From the NCBI RefSeq assembly GCF_022346995.1, contig NZ_JAKRNM010000001.1:1178001-1242000 (forward strand): 64,000 bases of DNA, in the 5' to 3' direction. This document shows, piece by piece, positions 52,742 to 62,236 of this stretch. This DNA is from Paenibacillus sp. ACRRY. GTDB lineage: Bacteria; Bacillota; Bacilli; Paenibacillales; Paenibacillaceae. Position 1 is the stretch's first letter. Each line of letters begins with the position of its first letter. Position numbers and translations under genes: made by a program. Under the pieces are notes generated by a model. It worked only from the letters and a program-made list of their open reading frames with translations. It searched no databases and had not been told where the DNA came from.

Positions 52742-53883
52742 GCTTTCCCTGCTTCCCGCATCTCCATTTCAATACTGGCCAGCAGGAATGGCGCGACTCC
52801 CATTTGGGCATCGCTAACGATCTGTTCGCTAATATAGTAGGCATAAGAACCGTCACGATATTTCTTGCCTCCGAGTCCAGCCCCATGACAAATGCGGTGC
52901 AGGTGCACCCCCTGTTCATCCTCCGTGACAAAGTGACGGAGAATACCGGCATACGCCAGATCAACAACTTTGCGATCCAATTCAGCCAAATAATGCAGAC
53001 GCCGACCTTTGGCGAGGGCGTAGGTCAGCATGCACGAAGCCGATGCTTCCAAATAATTGCCTTCCCTGCCGTTCTGGTCCATGACTTGATACCACAGTCC
53101 GCTCTCCTGATCCTGGGCATGGGCGATTGCATAGGCCATTCTCCCGAAGATGCCCATAATCTGGCCGCGCTGAGGATGATTAATTGGAAAATGCTCCAAT
53201 GCATCCACTACTGCCATCGCATACCACCCCATCGCCCTGCCCCAGACGTGGAACGATTGACCCGTGTCTTTGTCGCACCAGCGCTGTTCCCTGCTCTCAT
53301 CCCATGCATGGTGTAGCAGACCGGTTCGCGGATCCCTGGTCTTCCGCTCAATCAGCAGAATCTGACGCGCGACTTCATCGAAGGTCTCAGGGTGATCGAA
53401 CACACGGCCATACTCAGCCAGAAACGGAGAAGACATATAGATCCCGTCAAGCCACATCTGGAACGGATATATTTTTTTGTGCCAGAATCCACCCTCACTG
53501 GTTCGGGGCTGCCCTTTCAGCTGGGCGACGAGTCGTAAAATGGCTTGATGATATTTCTCTTCCCCAGTTTGCTTCCACATGGAAAAAAGATTTTTACCTT
53601 CATTGATCATGTCCAGGTTATAATCCTCAAGTTGGTAGTTACTGATCGTGCCATCTTTATCGATCAGGCCATCCATGTGATGGCGAACCAATTCATTGTA
53701 TCGAGGTTCACTGTTCCATACTGCGGCACGTTCCAGGGCCAGAAGCGTCATTCCGGCAACGTACCCCCATTTCCCCGCAATTTTGGGGTGATTGCCATCC
53801 CGGCATTCGGAGACCAGCGTATCCGCAATTTTGGCAGACATTCTGCGATTTTGAGTAGAGACCTTTGTTAACGTTTCAACCAA
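52738..53883 (-). CDS. Unsaturated glycosyluronyl hydrolase, GH105/GH88 (YteR-like)
   Basis: Second YteR-like hydrolase, 381 residues, similar in length and motifs to the one at 38427: NLDMINEGKNLF with Asp91, WLDGIYMSSPF with catalytic Asp146, HAWDESREQRWCDKDTGQS, NYLEASASCM and YYISEQIV. The start is a TTG at 53883, eight bases after AAGGAG, giving VETLTKVSTQ. Its presence in this operon shows that the imported substrate carries an unsaturated uronic acid, which means a lyase acts first outside the cell. Confidence 0.92.
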   Translation of the reverse strand: MVETLTKVSTQNRRMSAKIADTLVSECRDGNHPKIAGKWGYVAGMTLLALERAAVWNSEPRYNELVRHHMDGLIDKDGTISNYQLEDYNLDMINEGKNLFSMWKQTGEEKYHQAILRLVAQLKGQPRTSEGGFWHKKIYPFQMWLDGIYMSSPFLAEYGRVFDHPETFDEVARQILLIERKTRDPRTGLLHHAWDESREQRWCDKDTGQSFHVWGRAMGWYAMAVVDALEHFPINHPQRGQIMGIFGRMAYAIAHAQDQESGLWYQVMDQNGREGNYLEASASCMLTYALAKGRRLHYLAELDRKVVDLAYAGILRHFVTEDEQGVHLHRICHGAGLGGKKYRDGSYAYYISEQIVSDAQMGVAPFLLASIEMEMREAGKA

Positions 53884-53943
53884 CGTAATCGCTCCTTTTT
53901 CGCTCGCGTTTTATTGCTCAAGCAAATTCGAATCTAATCGGGA

Positions 53944-56001
53944 TCAGGTCAGGGGGTGAAGCCCCTCCCATTGAACTGACCAGCTTCCGTCCTGCGGAAA
54001 TCCCGGATTGTTCCCACCTTCCTGACCGCTCCATCCGGCAGCCATCATTGCTACTGCAGTTAACAGTCCACCATTTCCAGGCAGATACGCCCATAATCCT
54101 GGCCTTTGATAATTGTGTCCATTGGGCAAATAGGTGTTTTTGGTGGCATCCATCAATAAAAAATCAATCGCTAGCTCAGGTTCTCCCAGCCTTGCCGCTG
54201 TCATCGCACACATCGGAAAGTCCCATCCCCATGCGGATTCCCAGTCCCAGCATTCTTTCACTTTGAGAAGTGTATTTTTCATGATTTTTTCGTCGATCAG
54301 CGTTCCAGGAAGCAGGCCAAGCGCTCCGAGCATGGAAGGATGATCATGGTTCTTGGCAGTAAATGTGTCAGGACAATTCTCGTGCGCAAGATAAACTCCA
54401 TTCTCATGCACAGGACTTGCCATATGAGCCGCAACCTTTTTCCAATCCGGATTCGCTGGCCGCTCCAGCCGCTCCGCCCACATAGCGGCAATCTCAAGCC
54501 CGAATTTCCAGTATTCCAGCTCATATGGCGGATTCAGACTTTCATTCATGGCATGATTCTCCTGAGCCGGAATCAACGGCGGTCCAAGTACATATGCCTC
54601 TTTATCTGTATCCCAGTGGGCAAAGGAAACCATAAAATCAGCGGCCTCGAATACGATGTCCTTATACCGTTCCAATACAGACCTCTCAGGCCGGGCCAAA
54701 TAACACATCTCGGCAAGTGCCATCGGATGAGGTTGCTGCCAGATTAACCCCGGTGCTACCGGTGACGGGCTCTGTTCACCGTTATATCCGACCATTTTGG
54801 GCCAGCGCGCACCAGAATATCCCTGTGAACGTGCCAGTTCACGAGCTTTGGGCAAAATGGAGATGTACCAATCCATACTTCGACGAAGCAGATCTGTACG
54901 GTTCCACAGAGGAAAATGTGCAGCATGCCACCAGTGCATTTCCAGATGCATTTTACCGAACCAGCTATTATACATGTAGCCCGTTTCCTGAGGCGGCATG
55001 GAGCCACCACTGTGTACGGCACATAGGAACTGGGACAGCACAATTCGTCGCTCCAGTTCTGCTGCTCGGGGATCTTTACTACCGGATAGATCCATAGCTG
55101 CCCCACTGTTCCAGAACTGCTCCCAGTGGACCGAGCTGGCTTGGAATACGGCCTCGGCTGGTTGAACTGATGGATTTGACGCAGCAAAAGCAACACTGCA
55201 AAACCAGCGATCCGAATGCTGCAGCGCTTCGGGAATAAGCGTGAACTCATGTGCTCCGGTCTGCTCCAGACGCCCCTTGTCCCAGATCCACCGCACTCCA
55301 TATTCGTCTTCATCCAAGATCCGTTTCAGTGAAGCTGAATCCGAATCGTTCTCCATTAGCTCGGTGCGATGTCTGCTGTCCTGTTCCCAATCGGGAAAAA
55401 CGGACTTGGACCAGCTCCGATGTGTCATATCAGGACAGGGGAAAACAAGGAACAAATGCAGACGCCCCTTGCGGATTAATTCTGAATGTACACGAATGCC
55501 GATGCCATCATTCTCCGGATCACAGGCAGTCTCCACCAGAACCTTGAACCCATCTACGGTGAACTCACTGTGAAGTGTACCAGTCCACAGATCTAATTCC
55601 TGTCGTACCGGATTCACATGTGACGTATCTGCTTCTTCTCCATCCTCTTTCAGTATTCGGAACGCGAGGCGTCCCAGTTGAAGACGATGCGGATTCTGCC
55701 GCAACCAGTGATAAGCCTCTTCTCGGTTCTCAGGTTTCATTGGATACTCCACTTTCCATCCATACGTTTCAAACGACTGGTAGACGATATCCTCATCGCC
55801 GAAAACCTCATGCCCTCCGGTATAATGCCACCCCCAATTGGACTGCGTGCCAAGAGGGATTTCGTATGCTTCCGGAAAGGTCTGAAGGCCGGTAAAATCA
55901 GCACTAAACGCAAATTCACCATTGCCGACAGACAAAGGAGACCTGGGCTCAATCTGGGTCAATATCGGATGGTTTCGAGTGACAATCGTTTTACGGTTCA
56001 T
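53944..56001 (-). CDS. Unassigned (alpha/alpha)6-type glycosidase
   Basis: Protein of 685 residues that I cannot assign to a defined glycosidase family. The first 290 residues are beta-rich with LSVGNGEFAFSADFTGLQTF and EIPLGTQSNWGWHYTG. The rest is helical with LEMHWWHAAHFPLWNRTDLL, PKMVGYNGEQSPS, WEQFWNSG, and GNGGLLTAVAMMAAG, an overall layout like GH95/GH65 clan proteins. Candidate acids are Glu of HLEMHWWH and Glu of NGEQSPS. No signal peptide. ATG at 56001 follows AAGGAGGGACAG. It sits between the AraC sensor and the YteR-like gene in one operon, so it should act on the same oligosaccharide. Confidence 0.8.
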   Translation of the reverse strand: MNRKTIVTRNHPILTQIEPRSPLSVGNGEFAFSADFTGLQTFPEAYEIPLGTQSNWGWHYTGGHEVFGDEDIVYQSFETYGWKVEYPMKPENREEAYHWLRQNPHRLQLGRLAFRILKEDGEEADTSHVNPVRQELDLWTGTLHSEFTVDGFKVLVETACDPENDGIGIRVHSELIRKGRLHLFLVFPCPDMTHRSWSKSVFPDWEQDSRHRTELMENDSDSASLKRILDEDEYGVRWIWDKGRLEQTGAHEFTLIPEALQHSDRWFCSVAFAASNPSVQPAEAVFQASSVHWEQFWNSGAAMDLSGSKDPRAAELERRIVLSQFLCAVHSGGSMPPQETGYMYNSWFGKMHLEMHWWHAAHFPLWNRTDLLRRSMDWYISILPKARELARSQGYSGARWPKMVGYNGEQSPSPVAPGLIWQQPHPMALAEMCYLARPERSVLERYKDIVFEAADFMVSFAHWDTDKEAYVLGPPLIPAQENHAMNESLNPPYELEYWKFGLEIAAMWAERLERPANPDWKKVAAHMASPVHENGVYLAHENCPDTFTAKNHDHPSMLGALGLLPGTLIDEKIMKNTLLKVKECWDWESAWGWDFPMCAMTAARLGEPELAIDFLLMDATKNTYLPNGHNYQRPGLWAYLPGNGGLLTAVAMMAAGWSGQEGGNNPGFPQDGSWSVQWEGLHPLT

Positions 56002-56038
56002 GTAAACTGTCCCTCCTTCTCTTGATTCGGATGTGAGA

Positions 56039-58330
56039 CTAGGATTCCAATAGGGAATCCCTGCGGGCCCGCATCATCTCCCTGTATTTTCCCGGAGTAA
56101 TATCCTTGGTTTTGCGATATACGCGAATAAAACTATTCTCGTGCTGGTACCCCACCATAGAAGCGATTTCAGATATTCTGTAGTCGGTTTCCAGCAGGAG
56201 CTCACACGCCCGGTCCATACGCAGCTTCGTAAAGTAACCTAGAATGGTATCGTTCATTTCCTGCTTGAACAGCTGACTCGCCAAACTTGAACCGATACCC
56301 GCATGCTCAGCAATGTCCTGGATGCTAACCGGGTCTTCCAGATGGTCATTCATGAATGCAATCATCGTTTGGCAAACGATATAATCCTTCCTGAGCTGCA
56401 TACTGTCATACCATGCTGCGAGCGCTTCTGCCTCATTGCGCAGCAGTGACCATGCAGACTCCAGATTCATCGTCCGAAGACCTGAAACTCGGAACCCGCA
56501 AGCTTCAGGATCCCGTTTCATGCGAATTCGTTCCAGCGTCTCCGCTACTGATTCAAGAAAGGATATCGCCGAGGACGGGTGCCACTGTTCACTCTTCATT
56601 CGGTTCAATGTTTTATCAATGAGCCTGATTGCCTCTTCACCGCTGCCAGCTTCAATCGTTTCAGTCAATTGGGTCATGAGTTCATTTTCCTCTCCACGTC
56701 CAGGTTCTTCATGACCAGAAATGTCCTCAAACCGTATCACTTGTTCATATCCGCGGTACAACCTGAAACCCAGAGCGCTGTCCGCTTGCTGCATCGCCTG
56801 TTGAAGTTCCTTGAGACCGCCTTGATCCTCGCTTACACCTGCGGAGACCTGGAACTTGAGCAGTTTCGGGATCATCCTTAGCGCTTCACCAATTGAAGTG
56901 GATGCATCCATTTCTCTGCCGAGTTCAAGCGGTTGCAGCATGATTATCAATCGGTCCCTGCCGAGATCTGCAGGAATGAGACGCCACTCCCCTGACAACA
57001 GTTCTGCCAGGATATTGGCAATGGCAAATTTCAGAAGGGATTGATCCGACTTCTTAAACCTTTCGCACCATGCATGATAATTATCAATAGACAACATAGC
57101 AACTGTCAGCGGACTATCACTCCATTCCTTGAAGTAACGGTTCCACTTTTCACCCATTTCCCGGTAACCCGTCATGTGTCCCGCATAGATATCGGTCAGA
57201 AATTTGGAAGATGCTTCAGGAAGTGTTTGTCTGAGATTAATGGCTTGCTGTGCATGGTCCGTCAATAGTTGTCCTGTTATTTTCTCGAGATCAATTAGCT
57301 CTGGACTGATACGGTGACGATCATATCCGCTAAGTAGTTGTCTCATCCGTTTCACCGGTTTAAAGGCTGCTCTGTTATAAAAAGCAATCGTAGCGGCGCC
57401 TGCGGCAAGTGCCAGCAATGAAACGAAGAACACAATGTTCCTGATATTCTGGGCATTGGACAGTAAACTTTCCTGGGAAATAATTGAAAGATAACGCCAA
57501 CCTGTATACGGGGACATCGTCTGTGAAGCGAGCAGTAATTGGCCCTCGTGCTTGAACTCACCAAGCTTTTCTCCTTCCAGAGTCGCGAGAACCTGTTCCA
57601 CAGCTTCCTCTCCAACTGGATAGTTGCCAAGATCATATAATGGCTTATTTTCGGCATCGAGAATGAAACGATGATTATCGAGATCAGAGACGGAGGAAAG
57701 AAGCATGTGCTTGAACATTTGATCCGTTTTGAAATTGATGGCAATGATTCCTTTAAGTTGACCCGCCAGCATAATCTTGCGATAAAGTGTAATCTGGGAG
57801 GCAGGAATTCCCGAACCTGCAGCAATCTCCCGCCGCTTCACCAGCATGGGTCGGTCATCTAATTCAGCAGCCACACCTACCCAACCCGAATCGGGAAAAT
57901 TGACTTTGCTTGAACTATAGCCCTGGGGAAAAGCGACCATGCTCTCCCTTTCCACATCATAAATGTAAGCGCTTTTAATATAGGAAGTACTGCTAGTTAA
58001 GGTTTCAAGAAACTGTACCAATTCGGTGACATTGTGGTATGACCCCTGAACCTCACTCGCGAGAAACTTATACACATAGTTATTCAGTGCAATTTTTACA
58101 GCAATCTGGTCACTTTCCCGAATAACTTCATCAATATCATTCATACTGATGCGCAGCATCTGGTGCTGCGGTTCACTGAGCTCCTGTTGTAAAACCGACT
58201 TGGCCGAGTAATACGTTGTCATGCCTACTGCGATAATAATCATGAAGACAACAATGGTCAAAATAAGCAGCAGCCGGGTCTGGGTATTGGTGAAATTGAA
58301 TTTTAACCACTTCAAAAAGGAAAGGGTCAC
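56039..58330 (-). CDS. Membrane-anchored AraC-type transcriptional regulator
   Basis: One-component membrane regulator of 763 residues. An N-terminal membrane segment (about 18-45), an extracellular sensor of dCache-like type, a second segment (about 290-315), a long linker and a C-terminal AraC domain with SSLASQLFKQEMNDTILGYFTKLRMD and VGYQHENSFIRVYRKTKDITPGKYREMM. The start is a GTG at 58330 with GGGAG six bases upstream; the frame extends to 58354. It lies inside the large operon, so it probably controls its own operon in response to the extracellular ligand. Its paralogue is at 43438. Confidence 0.88.
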   Translation of the reverse strand: MTLSFLKWLKFNFTNTQTRLLLILTIVVFMIIIAVGMTTYYSAKSVLQQELSEPQHQMLRISMNDIDEVIRESDQIAVKIALNNYVYKFLASEVQGSYHNVTELVQFLETLTSSTSYIKSAYIYDVERESMVAFPQGYSSSKVNFPDSGWVGVAAELDDRPMLVKRREIAAGSGIPASQITLYRKIMLAGQLKGIIAINFKTDQMFKHMLLSSVSDLDNHRFILDAENKPLYDLGNYPVGEEAVEQVLATLEGEKLGEFKHEGQLLLASQTMSPYTGWRYLSIISQESLLSNAQNIRNIVFFVSLLALAAGAATIAFYNRAAFKPVKRMRQLLSGYDRHRISPELIDLEKITGQLLTDHAQQAINLRQTLPEASSKFLTDIYAGHMTGYREMGEKWNRYFKEWSDSPLTVAMLSIDNYHAWCERFKKSDQSLLKFAIANILAELLSGEWRLIPADLGRDRLIIMLQPLELGREMDASTSIGEALRMIPKLLKFQVSAGVSEDQGGLKELQQAMQQADSALGFRLYRGYEQVIRFEDISGHEEPGRGEENELMTQLTETIEAGSGEEAIRLIDKTLNRMKSEQWHPSSAISFLESVAETLERIRMKRDPEACGFRVSGLRTMNLESAWSLLRNEAEALAAWYDSMQLRKDYIVCQTMIAFMNDHLEDPVSIQDIAEHAGIGSSLASQLFKQEMNDTILGYFTKLRMDRACELLLETDYRISEIASMVGYQHENSFIRVYRKTKDITPGKYREMMRARRDSLLES

Positions 58331-58488
58331 AGCTATCTCCCACCTTATGTGCAATATACCGCAATTATACAGTTTCGCCCTGCCCGGTGCGACCCGGCCT
58401 AACAGCCTATTTTGACTTCTTCATGTATCTTGATCTCATACTTGCCACTGTTTTGCTGTTTTCACCATCATTTAATGTAATTAAATGT

Positions 58489-59814
58489 TCACTCACTTCT
58501 TGCATTCTGCATAGACACCGTATTCCCCCAGCCGCCTAGTACCTCTTCAATGGATATGGGACGATGTTCGGAGACCGAACGCCATACGGCTTCCCCCGCA
58601 GCGATGGAATAAGCTCCATCCACGGCTCCGGATAGAATCCGGAAAGGACGGTGTTGATCTTCTCCAAGAAAGATATCCTCCAGAAGTAATGGATCCCCTC
58701 CACCATGTCCGCCTTCCCGATGTACGACGTGTATGGTCTCTTTGGAACCAAACAGGGGGAAATAGTCGATGGTCTGAACCGGTGTCGGAAAAGGAGTACG
58801 CGCAGGCATGTGATATTCAAGTGTTTCCAGGCGCCCCTTCGTACCGTTCACGGCCAGCCGATAGCCTTCATAAGGAAGGGAAAAATTGACCGAATAACTC
58901 ATGAGTGCCCCGCCACTATATCTCACAGATGCTGTATACGTATCTTCGATCTCAATGGTGGAATCAAAAATGCATTGATCCGGACGGTATGCTGTGTACG
59001 GAAAGTCTGTAGTTGCCGAACCTAGCAGGTTTAGATGATCATCCGGAACGCGGATCTGCCGACTGCGCGGTGTCCAACGGGAGTAGTACGCGCAATCTTC
59101 CGAAACATTGCACGTACGACAATGCCGCCCATCTTCCCGTGCCGGATTCCACTCCCCATCTGCACCATAATAATTCAGTGCTCCATAAGCAAAGACTTCC
59201 ACCGGCTTTTGGTTAATCCACCACTGAACCAGGTCAAAATGATGGGTGCTTTTGTGTACGGACAGTCCACCTGAATAAGTCCGCTCACGATTCCAGCGCT
59301 TGAAATAGCTGGAGCCGTGATGCGTATCAATATACCAGTTGAGATCGATGGAAGTGACTCGGCCAATCTTGCCATCTTGTATCATTTCCTTAATCCGCAT
59401 GTGAATGGGCATATATCGATAGTTAAATGTTACGATGACTTTGCCTTTACTCAGTGCTTCAGCATCGAGTATTCGCCGGGCGTCCGCTCCGGTTGTCGCC
59501 ATTGGCTTCTCGGTAATTACATCCAAATCCCGCTCCAGCGCGGCGGTAATATAGTGGACATGGGTATCATCCCTGCCGGCAACAATAATGCAGTCTGGCT
59601 TGGTATCCTCCACCATGGACGCAAAATCAGATGCTCCATACACAGCAACTTCCAAGTGATGCGGAAAGCGCGCACGATAGGCTTCGAATCGTGCGGGATC
59701 CGTATCCAGTAGTGCCACGATCTCCGAATTGTGAGTGAACAACTCATGTATAGGCTTGGCGAACTGCCCCAAAGCTCTGCCGCTCACTCCGCATATAGCA
59801 TATCTTTTTTTCAC
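58489..59814 (-). CDS. Gfo/Idh/MocA-family oxidoreductase
   Basis: NAD(P)-dependent sugar oxidoreductase of 441 residues. The N-terminal Rossmann segment is RYAICGVSGRALGQF, then TEKPMATTGADARRIL, the family's cofactor-sugar loop with the EKP motif. A cysteine cluster HCRTCNVSEDCAYY in the middle might be structural or bind metal. Start is the GTG at 59814, overlapping the binding lipoprotein's stop by four bases. It may oxidise or epimerise a sugar released by the operon's glycosidases. No other pathway enzyme is seen. Confidence 0.88.
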   Translation of the reverse strand: MKKRYAICGVSGRALGQFAKPIHELFTHNSEIVALLDTDPARFEAYRARFPHHLEVAVYGASDFASMVEDTKPDCIIVAGRDDTHVHYITAALERDLDVITEKPMATTGADARRILDAEALSKGKVIVTFNYRYMPIHMRIKEMIQDGKIGRVTSIDLNWYIDTHHGSSYFKRWNRERTYSGGLSVHKSTHHFDLVQWWINQKPVEVFAYGALNYYGADGEWNPAREDGRHCRTCNVSEDCAYYSRWTPRSRQIRVPDDHLNLLGSATTDFPYTAYRPDQCIFDSTIEIEDTYTASVRYSGGALMSYSVNFSLPYEGYRLAVNGTKGRLETLEYHMPARTPFPTPVQTIDYFPLFGSKETIHVVHREGGHGGGDPLLLEDIFLGEDQHRPFRILSGAVDGAYSIAAGEAVWRSVSEHRPISIEEVLGGWGNTVSMQNARSE

Positions 59815-61343
59815 TTCTTCACCTTCTCATACCATTCCTGGACCCGCTGGGTGACCACTTCGCCTCCTGAGGTATTCCATTTCTTCACGTATTCATCATA
59901 AGCCTCCAGAGGAAGCTCTCCGATAACGATCTTGGTCAATACTTCCTGAAACAGCTTATGTGACTGGATATCAGGAAACCCTTCATACACGGAAGCCGGG
60001 AGACCATCACCCGCAATTTGCCGGGCATCAGCTGTGCTCACAACGAACATGTCTTTCACCATTTGCTGTTGGTCCTCAGGATAAGTCTCTTCAATACGTT
60101 TGTTCATGTCCTCAGCGGTAGTCAAGTTCTTCATACCCAAGGCAAGCGGTTTGTTGTCGGCAGGCGGAAGAATGACTTTACGTCCATCTTTGACTTCATG
60201 CTGCTCCCCTTCCAGGCCGAAACGGACAAATTCATCATGTTCAGGGTTGTAAAAGAAATCAAGCAGCTTCAATGCATTGGGTGCATTATCCTGCTTCGCG
60301 GCAGGAATCATCCATTCCGGCTCACCCATGCTCTTCTGCGTTACGAATGCTTCGAAGCCTTCGGCTTTTGGCAGCGGCATCGCTGCGATATAGGCATCCG
60401 GTGCCTGTGTCTGCATGGCGTTAAGTCGATCCCGAACATTCGCCGGAAGGTGGTACCAGCTGCCCACCAGGTTATTGTTAATTTTGGCTTGCCATACTTC
60501 CCCTTTGTTCAAAAACGTTTCATTATCGAGCAGTTTTTCTTCATATAACATCCGGATGAATTTAATTGCTTCTCTCATGTTATCTGTTGTCCCGGCATAC
60601 TGAATCTTGCCATTGTATTCATCCCATTCCGGATACCCTTCCCACATGGCGACTCCGTACATAGCAAATAGATGGTCCATCCATCTTCCGAATTCTCTTC
60701 CGCTTGTTGGCAGTTCATCTGCTTTGCCATTGCCGTTCGGATCCTTGTCACGGAAGGCTTTGAGCATTTCAACATAGTCGTCAACGGTTGCTGGCATTTC
60801 CATGCCTACCTTATCCAGCCAATCCTTGCGAATCAAAGGTGCACGTTCGGGGACAAGGAATACTTTAGGTACATAATAAATTTTGCCGTCAGGAGAAGCT
60901 GAGCGAACAATATCCCAGGCTTCTTGGGGAATACTTTCCCAGACATGCGGAGCGTACTCAGGGAGCAGATCATCCAGCGGCAAGGCTCCGCCTTGTTGGA
61001 TCAACGTTTGTTCAACGCCACCGATCGGGCGCAAAATATCCGGCAGCTCATCGGAAGCGATCATCAGGTTCAGATATTCCGAGGGTTCCGAGCCGGGAGG
61101 CGTCGTAATCAGCTCGTATTGGACACCCGTCTTCTCAGCGACATATTTCACGTGTGGATCGTCAGCTGCGGGCATGCTCCCGATACCCATATGACTCTTG
61201 AATACTTTTACGATTGGAATACCGGAGCTCCCTTCAGCAGAACCACTCCCTGAATTGCTGGTATTGGAACTGCAGCCGGCGACTACCAGCATGGCCATAC
61301 TGAGCACAATCGGTACAAACTTTTGGGTCAGTCGTCTTCTCAT
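59811..61343 (-). CDS. LplA-type extracellular solute-binding lipoprotein
   Basis: Sugar-binding lipoprotein of 510 residues. Signal peptide MRRRLTQKFVPIVLSMAMLV and Cys24 in VAGC. It has the family C-terminus GELPLEAYDEYVKKWNTSGGEVV. The start ATG at 61343 follows AAGGGGATGATTCG. It follows the two permease genes and overlaps the oxidoreductase gene by four bases. Probable ligand: the oligosaccharide trimmed by the downstream hydrolases. Confidence 0.93.
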   Translation of the reverse strand: MRRRLTQKFVPIVLSMAMLVVAGCSSNTSNSGSGSAEGSSGIPIVKVFKSHMGIGSMPAADDPHVKYVAEKTGVQYELITTPPGSEPSEYLNLMIASDELPDILRPIGGVEQTLIQQGGALPLDDLLPEYAPHVWESIPQEAWDIVRSASPDGKIYYVPKVFLVPERAPLIRKDWLDKVGMEMPATVDDYVEMLKAFRDKDPNGNGKADELPTSGREFGRWMDHLFAMYGVAMWEGYPEWDEYNGKIQYAGTTDNMREAIKFIRMLYEEKLLDNETFLNKGEVWQAKINNNLVGSWYHLPANVRDRLNAMQTQAPDAYIAAMPLPKAEGFEAFVTQKSMGEPEWMIPAAKQDNAPNALKLLDFFYNPEHDEFVRFGLEGEQHEVKDGRKVILPPADNKPLALGMKNLTTAEDMNKRIEETYPEDQQQMVKDMFVVSTADARQIAGDGLPASVYEGFPDIQSHKLFQEVLTKIVIGELPLEAYDEYVKKWNTSGGEVVTQRVQEWYEKVKK

Positions 61344-61366
61344 CGAATCATCCCCTTGATCATGAT

Positions 61367-62236
61367 TTATTCTTTCAGCGATCCAAGCAGCGAACCTTTC
61401 ACAAAATATTTCTGTAAATAAGGATACACCAATATAATGGGAACGCTTGCAAAAAGAATCGTTGCTGCTTTCAATGTGGTGGTGTTGAAGTCGTAATCAT
61501 CAAGGAACATATTGACCTGAGCCAGTTCTTCCGGACTGGTCAAATAGGCACGCAGCTTCATCTGAAGCGGCCACAGATCAGGATCCCGAACGAAGAGTAC
61601 GGCGCGTTGGAACGTATTCCAATATCCTACGGCATAGAACAGGCTGACTGTGGCAAGAACCGGTTTGGACAGCGGCAGATAGATCTGGAACAGGATTCGA
61701 AAATCGTGACAGCCGTCAATCCGGGCAGTATCATCCAATTCCTTCGGCAAGTTCATGAAGAACGTGCGCAAAATGACCATGTTGAACGTACCGATGACCC
61801 CCGGAATAATTAGTGCCCATATGGAATTCATCATTCCCAGCTCTCTGACCGTCAGGAAGAAGGGAATCATCGGCGCATTGAAGATCATCGTGATGACAAT
61901 CCCGAGCATGACCTGTTTGCGGATTAGAAATTCTTTGCGTGATAACGGAAAGGCGGTCAGCACGGAAAAGAGCATACTCAGCGCTGTCCCTGCTACCGTT
62001 ATGAATACGGTTACACCAAACGATTGCCAAAGACCCGAACTCTGTAAAATATGTTTCCAGGAAGCCATGGTAAAGCCGACCGGCCACAGAAAAACTTCCT
62101 TGGAATCGGCGGCAATCGGCGAACTTAAGGATACAGCGAGCAGGTGAAGCAATGGCAGGATCATGGTTAAAGCTGCAGCTGTCAAGAACACATAGTTGGC
62201 GACTTGAAAGCATTTTTCACCAAAGGTTTGTTTCAT
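61367..62236 (-). CDS. LplC/YtcP-type carbohydrate ABC transporter permease
   Basis: Membrane permease of 289 residues. Landmarks: LTAFPLSRKEFLIRKQ, the EAA loop LDDTARIDGCHDFRILFQIYLPLSKP, and the C-terminus KGSLLGSLKE. I chose the ATG at 62236, overlapping the upstream stop (TGATG), with GGGGAGGGG upstream; GTG codons at 62242 and 62239 are alternatives. Its partner is the upstream permease. Confidence 0.93.
   Translation of the reverse strand: MKQTFGEKCFQVANYVFLTAAALTMILPLLHLLAVSLSSPIAADSKEVFLWPVGFTMASWKHILQSSGLWQSFGVTVFITVAGTALSMLFSVLTAFPLSRKEFLIRKQVMLGIVITMIFNAPMIPFFLTVRELGMMNSIWALIIPGVIGTFNMVILRTFFMNLPKELDDTARIDGCHDFRILFQIYLPLSKPVLATVSLFYAVGYWNTFQRAVLFVRDPDLWPLQMKLRAYLTSPEELAQVNMFLDDYDFNTTTLKAATILFASVPIILVYPYLQKYFVKGSLLGSLKE

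Noticed and set aside
54048..55895. Plus-strand frames inside the unassigned glycosidase gene
   Set aside because: They are antisense shadows of a coding sequence with good ribosome binding site and operon position.
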